Shown: positions 18,058 through 27,039, counted from the first letter of the stretch. The stretch: 64,000 nucleotides of DNA from DASPKM01 sp963817075 (GCA_963817075.1 CAWFMT010000003.1:1178001-1242000), one strand, 5' to 3'. Notes: generated by a model from the sequence alone, not told the origin. Translations and numbers: made by a program.

Positions 18058-18219
18058 CTATTGACCTGTTAACTGTTTGTCCATTTCATTGGAATCATAA
18101 TCATCCAAAGTTTCATCCTGATCTTCCTGGAGCGAATCATCCATTCTTGCCATGATTTCCCTGTTCCATTTTTCATAGACTGCCTCCAAGTAGATTGTAT
18201 AAAGTGATAGTGCGTTCAT
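18058..18219 (-). CDS. Small acidic protein, 53 residues
   Basis: This small reverse-strand frame encodes a protein starting MNALSLYTIYLEAVYEKWN and ending SNEMDKQLTGQ. An amphipathic, aromatic N-terminal helix (1-25) leads into a strongly acidic stretch (27-46, with many Asp and Glu). There is no signal peptide or membrane segment. A strong terminator-like hairpin starts 16 bases downstream, which is the main reason to believe the gene. It lies between the kinase gene and two lipocalin-like lipoproteins on the same strand. I do not recognise the family and assign no function. Confidence 0.6.
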   Translation of the reverse strand: MNALSLYTIYLEAVYEKWNREIMARMDDSLQEDQDETLDDYDSNEMDKQLTGQ

Positions 18220-18294
18220 AACATTGATTTAAAAGAGCGGCATTAGATAATGCCGCCAGTTCCTGCCAATTACTGATAAAGAAAGAGAAGAGAA

Positions 18295-18693
18295 TTATTG
18301 TCTGGTCATATGCCAGAGTCCACCGTTCGTTACACTCTCATCAAAGCCCCAGTTTCCGTCAAGCTTTAATTTTGATTGATCAAAAGCTCCGATCACTGAA
18401 TATTTGCTGCCTGTTCCAAGTACAGAGGTAGTAGACCCGGTAAAAATGTTGCCTTCCAATTTCCAGGTACCTACTCCGGTCTTCAAACCTGTTTCACCCA
18501 GCTCCTCCAGTATTCCGCCTGGTTTAATATTAAAGCTGTAGAAATCAGAAGGAGCAGCATTTCCGAATCCAAATTTGCCAACCCATTTCCCCTCAAGCTG
18601 TGTTTGAGGTGGCGACTCGTGTTTGTCTTTTTTACATGCGATAAATGCAGAGGAAAGTACCAGTGTGATTAATAAAAATTTCAACGATCTCAT
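18295..18693 (-). CDS. Lipocalin-like lipoprotein
   Basis: This 132-residue lipoprotein has signal sequence MRSLKFLLITLVLSSAFIAC with lipobox cysteine C20 followed by KKDKHE. The mature part is a small beta barrel with QLEGKWVGKFGFGNA, GVGTWKLEGNIFTGS, FDQSKLKLDGNWGF and a final GLWHMTRQ. It is a paralogue of the next gene (18790-19170), matching it in strand order and in the G-W-x-G and LDG/LSGxW words. It is probably anchored in the outer membrane or periplasm. Function unknown. Confidence 0.75.
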   Translation of the reverse strand: MRSLKFLLITLVLSSAFIACKKDKHESPPQTQLEGKWVGKFGFGNAAPSDFYSFNIKPGGILEELGETGLKTGVGTWKLEGNIFTGSTTSVLGTGSKYSVIGAFDQSKLKLDGNWGFDESVTNGGLWHMTRQ

Positions 18694-18789
18694 TTTTTAA
18701 AAGGTTTAATGGTTAATGAACTGATTAATGTTTTTGATTGTTTGAATGGCTATGCTATTTCGGTATCGGATTTAGAATCACCGGTGCCA

Positions 18790-19170
18790 TTATTTCTTAT
18801 CTGCATACCAGTTACCAGATTCCTGACCGTTATTCTCCCAGGTTCCTGAAAGTTTATTCTTTGCCTGATCAAGGGTTCCAATTATATTCACAATTGTTCC
18901 TGAAGGATATGTATAAATTCCGGTGAAACTTGTACCGTTCAATTGCCAGGTACCTGTAGCAGATACTGATCCATTGCTGCCAATTCTCTCGAGAACATTG
19001 CCAGCTTTGATGTTATACTTGAGCAATCCTGAGGGAACGTCTGAGCCATATCCGAGTGCTCCAACCCAGGATCCCTGAATGGAGGATGCAGGTGAATCAT
19101 TGCTTTTCTTGCAAGAAGCTACCGTAGCAATAAGCAATAGAACTGCCAGGAAGCTTTTAAAAATGTTCAT
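18790..19170 (-). CDS. Lipocalin-like lipoprotein, paralogue of the gene at 18295
   Basis: This 126-residue lipoprotein has signal sequence MNIFKSFLAVLLLIATVASC with lipobox cysteine C20 followed by KKSND. The barrel shows SIQGSWVGALGYGSDVPSG, ATGTWQLNGTSFTGIY, LDQAKNKLSGTWEN and a final SGNWYADKK. Order and spacing match its downstream neighbour, so the pair arose by tandem duplication (inference). A near-consensus promoter lies upstream at 19218-19249. Function unknown. Confidence 0.75.
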   Translation of the reverse strand: MNIFKSFLAVLLLIATVASCKKSNDSPASSIQGSWVGALGYGSDVPSGLLKYNIKAGNVLERIGSNGSVSATGTWQLNGTSFTGIYTYPSGTIVNIIGTLDQAKNKLSGTWENNGQESGNWYADKK

Positions 19171-19217
19171 GTCTGATAGGTTTAATGATTAATGAGACTT
19201 GATTTCTAATGACAGAT

Positions 19218-19249
19218 CGAAAATAGGATCATGAAGGAGGGTAAAACAA
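19218..19249 (-). promoter_or_regulatory. Probable promoter of the lipocalin-like lipoprotein pair
   Basis: On the reverse strand there is a TTG, then 21 bases, then TATTTTCG. This differs by one base from the Bacteroidota consensus TAnnTTTG and sits about 50-80 bases before the start at 19170. Confidence 0.45.
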
Positions 19250-19338
19250 GTTTATCAATCAAACAGACAGTTTGATTTATCTAATGGTAATCTGTAGAAA
19301 AAAAAATCTTGATTATGCTACAAAGCGGGTATATCAAC

Positions 19339-20097
19339 TTAGAAGTATCTCTTAATTATTCGGAGCTGATGGGTTCTCTCTCCTGTATCAACATTAATAA
19401 TGCCGTGAATATCGATCTGGTCTAGGCGGACCTTTCCAGCAGCATGTATGATCTGATTATTGTTTAACAAAATGCCAACATGCACTATCCTTCCTTCTTC
19501 ATTATCAAAAAAAGCCAGGTCCCCACATTTTGATTCCTGAATGAAACCCACTAACTCACCCTGGTTTGACTGTTGCCATGCGTCTCTTTGTAAAGGAATA
19601 TTGAGTGCTTTGAAGACAAGCTGGGTAAAGCCACTGCAATCAATTCCAAACGAGCTTCTTCCACCCCATAGATATGGTACATTTAAAAAAATGGAACTAA
19701 CATTTAGAATATTCTTGGCGTCTCTCTTATTGTTTTCGGGATCCATATAATCACCTTTATAACTCCAGTTATATTGATTCCATTCTGCCTGGCCGTTTTG
19801 AATGCCACGCAAATCACTTCCAAAAGAAAGATGCATCGGTTGAGTATTGAATAAGATTTGATTGCTCCAGCCAGAGGTAATATGCCTGCAAGGAAGTTGA
19901 CGACGTATCTCCAGAAGGTGTGAACTAGTTACCCAGCCTTCGTAATTATCGTATTGGCAAACTATTCTATGCCAGTTATCGGATGTGCTTTCAATCACAC
20001 TCGCCAGTTCACCAAAGAGAAGTTGGCTTACCATTTCGCTTTTGTGAGAGGGAGAGGATCTCAGGGGGCTGACAGGTACAGAACAAACCATGGTCAT
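19339..20097 (-). CDS. SH3-domain NlpC/P60 cysteine peptidase
   Basis: This 252-residue protein resembles gamma-D-glutamyl-L-diamino acid endopeptidases that cut peptidoglycan stem peptides or recycled muropeptides. An N-terminal bacterial SH3 region (about 1-65, including EMVSQLLFGE and NYEGWVTSSHL) precedes a second SH3-like strand set and the NlpC/P60 domain (about 125-250). Catalytic residues are C154 (GIDCSGFTQL), H206 (IVHVGILL) and H218 (IIHAAG). The start MTMVCSVPVS is preferred over one 11 codons upstream. It has no obvious signal peptide, as in many Bacteroidota homologues of this cytoplasmic or lipoprotein type. It is divergent from the ECF sigma gene. Confidence 0.88.
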   Translation of the reverse strand: MTMVCSVPVSPLRSSPSHKSEMVSQLLFGELASVIESTSDNWHRIVCQYDNYEGWVTSSHLLEIRRQLPCRHITSGWSNQILFNTQPMHLSFGSDLRGIQNGQAEWNQYNWSYKGDYMDPENNKRDAKNILNVSSIFLNVPYLWGGRSSFGIDCSGFTQLVFKALNIPLQRDAWQQSNQGELVGFIQESKCGDLAFFDNEEGRIVHVGILLNNNQIIHAAGKVRLDQIDIHGIINVDTGERTHQLRIIKRYF

Positions 20098-20225
20098 GAA
20101 TAGCAAATTTTGAGGCACGAAGAAAGGCAAAAATCAGGTGCACCCTGTGCAAAAAATTAAAGGCTGCATCTTATAGGCGGAATCAACCAAACAGTTCAAC
20201 TATATTGCAATTGACTTATTTGCAT

Positions 20226-20792
20226 ATGGGTATTTCCGGACGCTATTCCGAATTCACGGATCAGCAATTGTTGGATAATTTCTATAGGGATGGTAATTCC
20301 GAATGGCTGGGGGTCTTGCTTCCAAGGTATAGCCTGCTATTACTTGGTGTATGCATGAAATATCTTAAGAATGAAGAAGAAGCAAAAGATTCAGTTCAAC
20401 AGGTTTTCCTAAAGGCAATAACTGAATTACCGAAATACAGGGTTGAATATTTCAAAGCCTGGATATACATGGTTGCCCGAAATCACTGTCTAATGAAACT
20501 CAGAGACAGTCATGGAAAAAAAGCAGTTGAGATTCGGGAAGCACATGGTCAAACTTCAGGAGAGGATGTAGAGCTGCAGGCGCATATTAATAAAGATCAA
20601 CTATTGAACCAGATGACCAGTGCGCTTGAACAATTGAATGGCGACCAAAAACAATGCATAATTTTATTCTACCTGGAAAAGAAATCATACCAGGAAATTG
20701 CGGAATCAACAGGATTTTCTCTGATGCAGGTAAAAAGCCATATTCAAAATGGCAAGAGAAATCTTAAAATAATGCTGGAAAAGAAAGTATAA
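20226..20792 (+). CDS. ECF RNA polymerase sigma factor
   Basis: This 188-residue sigma-70 family factor of the extracytoplasmic function group has region 2 at about 20-90 (DQQLLDNFYRDGN, then EEEAKDSVQQVFLKA and KAWIYMVARNHCLMKLRD). Region 4 is at about 130-185 (LNGDQKQCIILFYLEKKSYQEIA, then TGFSLMQVKSHIQNGKRNLK). The start MGISGRYSEF is preferred over a TTG seven codons upstream. It is followed 17 bases later by a small membrane protein likely to be its anti-sigma factor. The regulon is not evident. Confidence 0.92.
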   Translation: MGISGRYSEFTDQQLLDNFYRDGNSEWLGVLLPRYSLLLLGVCMKYLKNEEEAKDSVQQVFLKAITELPKYRVEYFKAWIYMVARNHCLMKLRDSHGKKAVEIREAHGQTSGEDVELQAHINKDQLLNQMTSALEQLNGDQKQCIILFYLEKKSYQEIAESTGFSLMQVKSHIQNGKRNLKIMLEKKV

Positions 20793-20809
20793 AATTGTGA
20801 ATAAGCTGA

Positions 20810-21172
20810 ATGTCAGATTTACTAAACATATTGTCCGATAGCAACAAAGACATCGATAATCAAAAACTCATGGATTATCTGAGCGGAAAATTGGCCGGCC
20901 AGGAGAAACATGATTTTGAAAAGCAGATGGCTGAAAATGAGATGATGAATGATGCGGTTGAGGGTCTGCAACAGATCAAGGATCACAAAAAGCTTGAGAC
21001 CTACGTTGAGCAGATTCAAAAAGACCTCAATCATTATATCCACCATAAAAAATCGCGCAGGGATAGAAAACTTCGGTGGAAATCCGACCAATGGATCTAT
21101 ATATCAGTACTCATTGTTCTAATGCTGATTGTGGCTGCGTACCTGGTGCTCAGCAGGCTTGGGCACAAATAA
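20810..21172 (+). CDS. Probable anti-sigma factor, single-pass membrane protein
   Basis: This 120-residue protein has a cytoplasmic helical domain (about 18-85) starting with LMDYLSGKLAGQEKHDFEKQ. That layout is common in Bacteroidota anti-sigma proteins (LxxYLxGxLxxxExxxFE). A basic stretch and one transmembrane helix near the C-terminus follow (about 95-114, WIYISVLIVLMLIVAAYLVL). It lies 17 bases downstream of the ECF sigma gene, so the pair is almost certainly co-transcribed. There is no periplasmic sensory domain beyond the helix, so any signal probably comes through a partner. Confidence 0.8.
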   Translation: MSDLLNILSDSNKDIDNQKLMDYLSGKLAGQEKHDFEKQMAENEMMNDAVEGLQQIKDHKKLETYVEQIQKDLNHYIHHKKSRRDRKLRWKSDQWIYISVLIVLMLIVAAYLVLSRLGHK

Positions 21173-21330
21173 TTTTTGCTTTCCCGGCTTTGAATTATTG
21201 ATCTTTCTTATTATTTTGATATTCTCATTACATCCATATCTCCTTATATTCATGGTTTAACCTGATTAAGCCACCCTTCCTACGAACTTCCGCATTGGTC
21301 TACTCGATTCACTTACCTAAATGTTTGTTC

Positions 21331-24300
21331 ATGACCAAGGGAACCACTCCAAACCTGCGGATTGCAAAGTGTATACTGATCATTTCAGTATTTATATTGT
21401 CGATAACCATCTCATATGCCCAGGCCATAAAATTTAATGGAACATCCAGTTATATAAATCTGGGGAATGGCGCAGATCTCCATTTGACCAATTTCACGAT
21501 TGAAGCGTGGATAAAGATCGAAGGAACAGGAGTTGTTACGAGTACTGGCAGCGGTGGACTCTCAAATGTAATTCCGATCATTTCAAAAGGAAGGGCACAA
21601 AGTGAAGCGGCCGCAGTTGATGTCAATTATATAGTTGGATATGACCTCACCACATTCAGATTGGTTGCAGATTTTGAGGACAATGCTACTTCCGGTAACC
21701 ATCCGGTCACTGGTACCAATGCAATACCTGCCTGTGCATGGACGCATATTGCAGTTACTTATAATGCTTCTTTATCAGAATGGAGACTTTATATCAACGG
21801 GAATCTCGATAAGACTCTTGATTTTTCTGCTGCAGCAACCACCCCTCAATCATTGAGTAATGTGAATGCCCTTATTGGGTCAACTCATAATGGAAGTAAT
21901 ATCAATGAAGGGTATTTCAATGGTAAGATCGATGAGGTTCGGATTTGGAATAATGTGAGGACGGATGCTGAAATCCTTTCCAATTATAATCTTGAGATCC
22001 TTTCTCCCCCTGCAGCCTTAAAAGGCCGTTGGGCTCTAAATGAAAATACAGGAACTACAGCCAATAATAGTGGAAGCGGAACCGGCATTAATGGAAGTCT
22101 TCTGAATACAACCTGGAATAGCACAGGGTTTGCTAATGAAAAAACATCTTTGGATTTTGATGGCAACAATGATTATGTTTCCTTCGGTTCTGCTTCTCCT
22201 GCACTAAATGCAACATCTTTTACACTTGAAGCCTGGATCAGAATTGAGGGAACAGGTGCAACAACTACTACCAGCGCTGCCGATGGAGGTGGATTTGAGG
22301 GTCCTACTGCAGTTGTGCCAATTGTAGCAAAGGGAAGAGGAGAAGGTGAATCACCCGCGAATATCAATACCAATTATTTCATGGGGTTAGTGAATAATAA
22401 ACTAGCTGCTGATTTCGAAGAAGGTGCCTCAGGATTAAATCATTCTGTGATTGGCAATGCAACAATTCCGATGAATACGTGGACACATGTTGCCTGCACA
22501 TATAATGCTTCAACAGGAGTATGGAATCTTTATATCAATGGTGTTCTTGATAAAACACTCACATTAAGCGCCTCATTTCAACCGGCAAATACAAGTATTC
22601 AGCACGCTTCAGTTGGTTCAGCCCTAACCTCAGGAGGTACGGCAGCAGGATTTTTCAATGGAAAAATTGATGAGGTCAGGATATGGAATTTGGCAAGAAG
22701 TGCAGCAGAGATTTCAGCTGGATATACGATGGAAATCAGTTCGGGATCCGGACTTCTTGGGCGATGGAGCTTCAATGATAATTGCGGCACTACGGCATTA
22801 AACACCGGTTCAGCATCTGCAATAAATGGAACTCTAACAAACGGCCCGATATGGAGTGCTAGCAATTACAATGCGGCTCCACAGCAACCTACCAACCTCT
22901 CTCCTGCCAATGGACAATCAAGTTTTGCTGGCAACCAGGTTTCCATGAATGTTACAGACCCTGAGGGAAAACCAATGACTGTAAAACTCTATGGTCGACC
23001 CAAATCATCAGCTGCGGCTTTACCAAATTTTACGATCATTGGACTTCCCGATACTCAATTCTATACTCAGGAACCCCAGGGAACAGGAGGAGCTGGCGGA
23101 GGTCATAATGCAATTTTCAAAATGCAAACCCAGTGGATCAAGGACCGTCGCATTGACAGTAACATTGCATTTGTGATTCAGCTTGGAGATTGTACACAAA
23201 ATGGACAATTGAACGAGATTGAATGGAAACGTGCTGATACTGCAATGAAGACGATCGAAAATCCAAGCGTTCCAATACCTGATGGAATTCCATATTCTAT
23301 TTGCGTAGGCAATCATGATCAGGGCAATGGCGTTGGCGATCCATTTGCGAGTACTGATTTTTATAACCAATATTTTGGTTCAAATAGATTTTCAACCCGC
23401 TCGTATTATGGAGGATTTCAGGGGACGAAGTATGATAATCACTATGAACTATTCAGTGCTTCCGGAATCGATTTCATTCATATAAGTATCGAATACAATA
23501 GTAATAGTGGAGCAGCTAACCAGGCGGAATTACAATCAGTTCTGAACTGGGCAGATGGATTATTGAAAACACATAGCAATAGAAAAGGAATTATTTCCTC
23601 ACATTGGTTTATGGGAACTGGGATAGGCGGTCCTTTCCAGGGGCCAGGTCAAAAAGTATATGATGAATTAAAAGATAATCCAAATCTCATCTTCATGCTT
23701 TGTGGCCATGTGAGTGGTGAGGGAAGAAGAACAGATGTATTTAATGGATCAACCCTTCACACTGTTTTATCAGACTATCAGAGCATGGCGAATGGCGGTG
23801 ACGGATATCTGCGGATCATGCAATTCAGACCTTCTGAGAATGTTGTAACATTTCGCACTTATTCACCCTTTATCAATGCAGGGGCAGGTGGATTTCGTAC
23901 TGGTGCTGACAGTGAATTTAGTTTGCCCGTTCAATTGACGCAGCCATTTGTGTTACTAGGTACAAATTCCGGGGTTGCTTCCGGGAGTTCGACTAACTTT
24001 TTATGGAATGGACTAAATCCAGGCACCGCCTATGAATGGTATGTGACAATTGATGATGGAGAAATACTCAGCACCAGTAGTATTTTTGAATTTACTACCG
24101 CTGGGACGGTTCCTTTAAAACTCCTGAACTTCAAAGCCGTTCCGGATAAGGATCGCGTAAAGATCAATTGGACTACAACAGATGAAGTAAATACAAAATC
24201 ATTTGATGTTGAACGTTCACTCTCAGGAAATGCATTTAGCCTGGTTGCAAATCTGAAAGCAAAAAATTCCAGCGGAATTCATCATTATGAATTGTTTGAT

Positions 24301-24645
24301 GACAAACCACTGGACGGAAAATCTTTTTACCGTCTGCGAATGATCGACATCGATGGAAAGCAAACTTATTCGAAGGTTATTCCGGTGGACCGAAGCAGAA
24401 ATTCAGTTCTTGAGATCATTCCGAATCCAATTTTCGGAAAAGAGATACGAGTCCTTTGGCAACCTGATGTAGCACAGCAAGTGACTATTAGAATTTCCGA
24501 TATGTCAGGAAGGTTGTACATGAAGAAAATATTTTTTACCAATGGACAAACTCTTGTGCTCCCACATCAATTGATGCCAGGTATTTATAACCTAGAAATT
24601 ATCAGTAAGGATATTAAGTTGCAGAAGCAAATTGTTATCCGATGA
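21331..24645 (+). CDS. Secreted LamG-domain metallophosphoesterase with T9SS type A sorting domain
   Basis: This protein has about 1104 residues, a signal peptide (about 1-32, ending SYA) and two LamG/concanavalin-like domains (about 35-230 and 255-470). Each LamG domain has LHLTNFTIEAWIKIEGTG-like and GKIDEVRIWN motifs, suggesting carbohydrate binding. A calcineurin-like phosphoesterase domain follows (about 555-830), with metal ligands in GLPDTQFY, QLGDCTQNG, CVGNHDQG, SSHWFMG and CGHVSGEG. A fibronectin-like segment and a type A sorting domain (final ~80 residues, starting EIIPNP and ending KQIVIR) complete it. It is predicted to reach the cell surface through the type IX system and may scavenge phosphate or act on glycan-bound phosphodiesters. 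An alternative start lies 12 codons upstream. Confidence 0.9.
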   Translation: MTKGTTPNLRIAKCILIISVFILSITISYAQAIKFNGTSSYINLGNGADLHLTNFTIEAWIKIEGTGVVTSTGSGGLSNVIPIISKGRAQSEAAAVDVNYIVGYDLTTFRLVADFEDNATSGNHPVTGTNAIPACAWTHIAVTYNASLSEWRLYINGNLDKTLDFSAAATTPQSLSNVNALIGSTHNGSNINEGYFNGKIDEVRIWNNVRTDAEILSNYNLEILSPPAALKGRWALNENTGTTANNSGSGTGINGSLLNTTWNSTGFANEKTSLDFDGNNDYVSFGSASPALNATSFTLEAWIRIEGTGATTTTSAADGGGFEGPTAVVPIVAKGRGEGESPANINTNYFMGLVNNKLAADFEEGASGLNHSVIGNATIPMNTWTHVACTYNASTGVWNLYINGVLDKTLTLSASFQPANTSIQHASVGSALTSGGTAAGFFNGKIDEVRIWNLARSAAEISAGYTMEISSGSGLLGRWSFNDNCGTTALNTGSASAINGTLTNGPIWSASNYNAAPQQPTNLSPANGQSSFAGNQVSMNVTDPEGKPMTVKLYGRPKSSAAALPNFTIIGLPDTQFYTQEPQGTGGAGGGHNAIFKMQTQWIKDRRIDSNIAFVIQLGDCTQNGQLNEIEWKRADTAMKTIENPSVPIPDGIPYSICVGNHDQGNGVGDPFASTDFYNQYFGSNRFSTRSYYGGFQGTKYDNHYELFSASGIDFIHISIEYNSNSGAANQAELQSVLNWADGLLKTHSNRKGIISSHWFMGTGIGGPFQGPGQKVYDELKDNPNLIFMLCGHVSGEGRRTDVFNGSTLHTVLSDYQSMANGGDGYLRIMQFRPSENVVTFRTYSPFINAGAGGFRTGADSEFSLPVQLTQPFVLLGTNSGVASGSSTNFLWNGLNPGTAYEWYVTIDDGEILSTSSIFEFTTAGTVPLKLLNFKAVPDKDRVKINWTTTDEVNTKSFDVERSLSGNAFSLVANLKAKNSSGIHHYELFDDKPLDGKSFYRLRMIDIDGKQTYSKVIPVDRSRNSVLEIIPNPIFGKEIRVLWQPDVAQQVTIRISDMSGRLYMKKIFFTNGQTLVLPHQLMPGIYNLEIISKDIKLQKQIVIR

Positions 24646-24648
24646 TTG

Positions 24649-24735
24649 AATTTCTCTGCTTCTCTCGTTCTCTGCGGTGAAAAAAAAATAGAATTTACCG
24701 CAGAGAGAAAGAGAAAAGGAGTTTGCGCAGAGAAG
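24649..24735. repeat. A-prime elements in everted arrangement between convergent genes
   Basis: A right arm (TTCTCTGCTTCTC ... CTCTGCGGTGAA) comes first and a left arm (TTTACCGCAGAGAGAAAG ... GCGCAGAGAAG) follows, the reverse of the usual order. The arms are joined by an A-rich spacer. The structure fills the gap between two convergent stop codons, 3 bases after one and 4 before the other. Confidence 0.75.
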
Positions 24736-24739
24736 AATA

Positions 24740-25213
24740 CTAATATTTCAATTTATCAATCTTTTGTTTCCATTCCCTGAAGACCTGCATGGCTTCTTCT
24801 TTTGGCATGTGGACGAAGGGAATTTGACGGGCCATGAAGTCGGTGTTGATTTCTTTGTAAATAAAATTGTCATCAAACTCAATTGCTGCGGCGTCCATCC
24901 TGGTGTTGGCATACACCACTCTTTTAACTCTGGCCCAGTATAGAGCGCCCAGGCACATTGGGCAGGGTTCGCAGGAAGCATAAACCTCACAATCATCCAA
25001 CTGAAAATTGCCAAGAGACTGGCAGGCATTCCTGATTGCGACAACTTCAGCATGAGCAGTTGGATCATTTGTTGAAGTGACTTCATTGCACCCCATACCA
25101 ACTATTTCATCGCCCTTTACGATCACACATCCAAACGGACCTCCTTTACTTTCCAGAACTCCTTGTCTGGATAATTCAATTGCCTTCAGAAGGAAGCGAT
25201 CCTCGCGGGTCAT
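24740..25213 (-). CDS. guaD: Guanine deaminase
   Basis: This 157-residue cytidine-deaminase-fold enzyme closely matches short bacterial guanine deaminases, which convert guanine to xanthine and ammonia. The zinc site is H54 with catalytic E56 (TAHAEVVAI) and C84/C87 (CEPCPMCLGA). The lineage-specific features QLDDCEVYASCEPCPMCLGALYWAR and the C-terminal FDDNFIYKEI support GuaD rather than TadA or cytosine deaminase. Length fits the roughly 156-residue family. It is cytoplasmic and probably in purine salvage. It stands alone, with repeats on both sides. Confidence 0.88.
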   Translation of the reverse strand: MTREDRFLLKAIELSRQGVLESKGGPFGCVIVKGDEIVGMGCNEVTSTNDPTAHAEVVAIRNACQSLGNFQLDDCEVYASCEPCPMCLGALYWARVKRVVYANTRMDAAAIEFDDNFIYKEINTDFMARQIPFVHMPKEEAMQVFREWKQKIDKLKY

Positions 25214-25229
25214 AGCTAGTAATTTATCT

Positions 25230-25308
25230 TAACCGCAAAGAAACGAAGACGCCAGGAACCGCGATGAATTCCTGGCGAAAATTTGCGTCTTAGCGCCCTG
25301 GCGGTAAA
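25230..25308. repeat. Family A palindromic repeat, complete
   Basis: TTAACCGCAAAGAAACGAAG begins the left arm and GCGCCCTGGCGGTAAAA ends the right. It lies between guaD (start at 25213) and the stop codon of the reverse gene at 25318, 9 bases from the latter. Confidence 0.85.
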
Positions 25309-25317
25309 ATTATTTCT

Positions 25318-26379
25318 CTACTGATACTGAATATAAAGCGGACGTGGCTTCAATTTGAGCAATTGCTCCGGTTGCATTACCTCAGTACGATTCACTTTTT
25401 TAGTATCGTTCTTATAAAATATTTTGAAACCTGTGAACTGAACAGGCTGCGGATATATGAAGTGCTTATAAGTGCCAATCTTTCTTTCAGCTTCGCCCCA
25501 TCCGTCCATATGCATTACCACCTGGACTTCAGCCTGAGGTTTGATTTGACTTGAGTTGGTGACCATTGGTCCGGTAAATCTGTGAACGATCAGAATTTTT
25601 GGAGGAATGTTATTTTCCTGAACAATTTTCTTTAGATAATCAATAGTATAATTAATATCAGCTGCATCGAATGTTCCTACTACTTTGCCCGGAGCATGTC
25701 CTGTCTTCATTGAAAATTCAGGATCGATTCCGAGATGAACATTTGGCATCTTTAGGTATTTTTCAAATTCAGGTACCTCTGATTGAAGTGTACTTTTTCC
25801 CACTTGTATATCAAGAAATACAATCGCATCAATTTTTGCGGCCATGGCCAGAACCTTATCAATTTGGGTGAAAGGCATTCTAAGTCTGTATTTGCCTGCA
25901 GCACCAGGGGCAACTTGAGCTGTAACTGCTATATAGTGGAGAGCAGGTTGCACCTTGGTTGTGGTGTCGGCCTTCTCCCATTTCCTTACCTCACCCATAA
26001 GTTTTGCTACCATTTGATCTTCTGGCAACTCACCAAGGATTCCCATTTGCTTTGAATAGAGATTGCCGTAATAAGCGATAATTCTTTTGAAAGGCAAGAC
26101 AGCACCTGCAAGGGGCATGGGGGCCTTCTTTACGGGCCAAAGGCCGGAAGTATCGCCATTCACAAAATGAGCCATACTTGCGTTGTATGCCGCGGTATCC
26201 AGAACAGTGGAAACAGGGTTGATCAATGAATCTGATGTGGCAATTTCTTTTTTCGCGGTATCTGATTTTTGTTCCTGCGAAGCAGATGCCTGGTCACAAC
26301 CAGAAAAGGAAAACTGGCAACCAACTGCCGATATCCATAAAAAGTTTCTTGTAATCTTGAGTAAGCGTGGTTTCAGCAC
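25318..26379 (-). CDS. Hypothetical lipoprotein, possibly barrel-fold
   Basis: This 353-residue exported protein has a positively charged start and hydrophobic stretch ending in SFSGCDQ; C28 is the likely lipobox cysteine. After a Ser/Asp/Lys linker (about 30-60), the mature part has alternating strands and helices: KRIIAYYGNLYS, LHYIAVTAQVAPG, KIDAIVFLDIQVGK, VHLGIDPEFSM, KILIVHRFTGPM and VQVVMHMDGWGE. This regular pattern, with Asp or His at strand ends, resembles a TIM-barrel such as glycosidase or phosphodiesterase folds. I recognise no named family and assign no function. It is the only gene between guaD and the RRM gene on this strand. Confidence 0.65.
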   Translation of the reverse strand: MLKPRLLKITRNFLWISAVGCQFSFSGCDQASASQEQKSDTAKKEIATSDSLINPVSTVLDTAAYNASMAHFVNGDTSGLWPVKKAPMPLAGAVLPFKRIIAYYGNLYSKQMGILGELPEDQMVAKLMGEVRKWEKADTTTKVQPALHYIAVTAQVAPGAAGKYRLRMPFTQIDKVLAMAAKIDAIVFLDIQVGKSTLQSEVPEFEKYLKMPNVHLGIDPEFSMKTGHAPGKVVGTFDAADINYTIDYLKKIVQENNIPPKILIVHRFTGPMVTNSSQIKPQAEVQVVMHMDGWGEAERKIGTYKHFIYPQPVQFTGFKIFYKNDTKKVNRTEVMQPEQLLKLKPRPLYIQYQ

Positions 26380-26482
26380 TTGAGATTGAATTTGATTAAT
26401 GATGAATTAGCAATTTGCAAAGAACATTAAAAAACGCGCGATTAGTGATAATATTTTTCAACATCATGTAACGATATGGATG

Positions 26483-26523
26483 ATTAACCGCCAGGGCGCA
26501 ATGACGCAAGGATTCGCGAGGAG
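26483..26523. repeat. Family A half element
   Basis: A left arm (TTAACCGCCAGGGCGC, AATGACGCAAGGATTCGC) without a right arm. It lies just beyond the terminator of the RRM gene. Confidence 0.75.
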
Positions 26524-26534
26524 GAACTTATCCT

Positions 26535-26562
26535 CAAAAAAAATCCCGCATGAAGCGGGATG
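26535..26562 (-). terminator. Rho-independent terminator of the RRM gene
   Basis: On the reverse strand ATCCCGC-TTCAT-GCGGGAT is followed by eight T. It lies 22 bases beyond the stop of the RNA-binding protein gene. Confidence 0.9.
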
Positions 26563-26583
26563 AATATCGAACAGAATATCTTG

Positions 26584-26910
26584 TTAGTACCTGCCGAAAT
26601 TGCTTTTTCCAGAGAAACTCCTGCGTTGGTTTCCACCACCGCCACCGCCGTTGTTGTTAGGGCGCTCTTCTCTTGGCCTGGCTTCAGAAACACGGATGCT
26701 CCTACCTTCAACAACACCATTGTCCAATTCGCTGATGGCTTTCCTTGCGGATTCATCATCGGGCATTTCAACAAAACCAAATCCACGGGATTTTCCTGTG
26801 TATTTGTCGGTGATAACTTTAGCAGAGGATACTTCTCCGTACTCCGCAAAAAAATCTCTTAAGTCTTCATCGGTAACGTTGAAGCTTAGATTAGAAACGT
26901 GAATGTTCAT
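26584..26910 (-). CDS. RNA-binding protein with a single RRM and glycine-rich tail
   Basis: This 108-residue cytoplasmic protein has one RNA recognition motif (about 1-80): RNP2 is IHVSNLSF (3-10) and RNP1 is KSRGFGFVEM (40-49). A short tail rich in Gly and Asn follows (GGGGGGNQRRSFSG). The layout is like the glycine-rich RRM proteins of cyanobacteria and many Bacteroidota, which bind single-stranded RNA and are often cold- or stress-responsive. A possible -7 element lies about 130 bases upstream (27040-27047), giving a long leader that could allow autoregulation (inference). It is single-gene, with a strong terminator. Confidence 0.92.
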   Translation of the reverse strand: MNIHVSNLSFNVTDEDLRDFFAEYGEVSSAKVITDKYTGKSRGFGFVEMPDDESARKAISELDNGVVEGRSIRVSEARPREERPNNNGGGGGGNQRRSFSGKSNFGRY

Positions 26911-27039
26911 TCTTACTGACTAATTAAGATTAAATAATGATCTGGGAAAAGCAAGTGTAAAGAAGACTAAACGTACAGAAGAAATTCTTAGCAGAATAAT
27001 TCGTTCAATTACTAATTGCTCAACTCAAAATAGCAGTGC

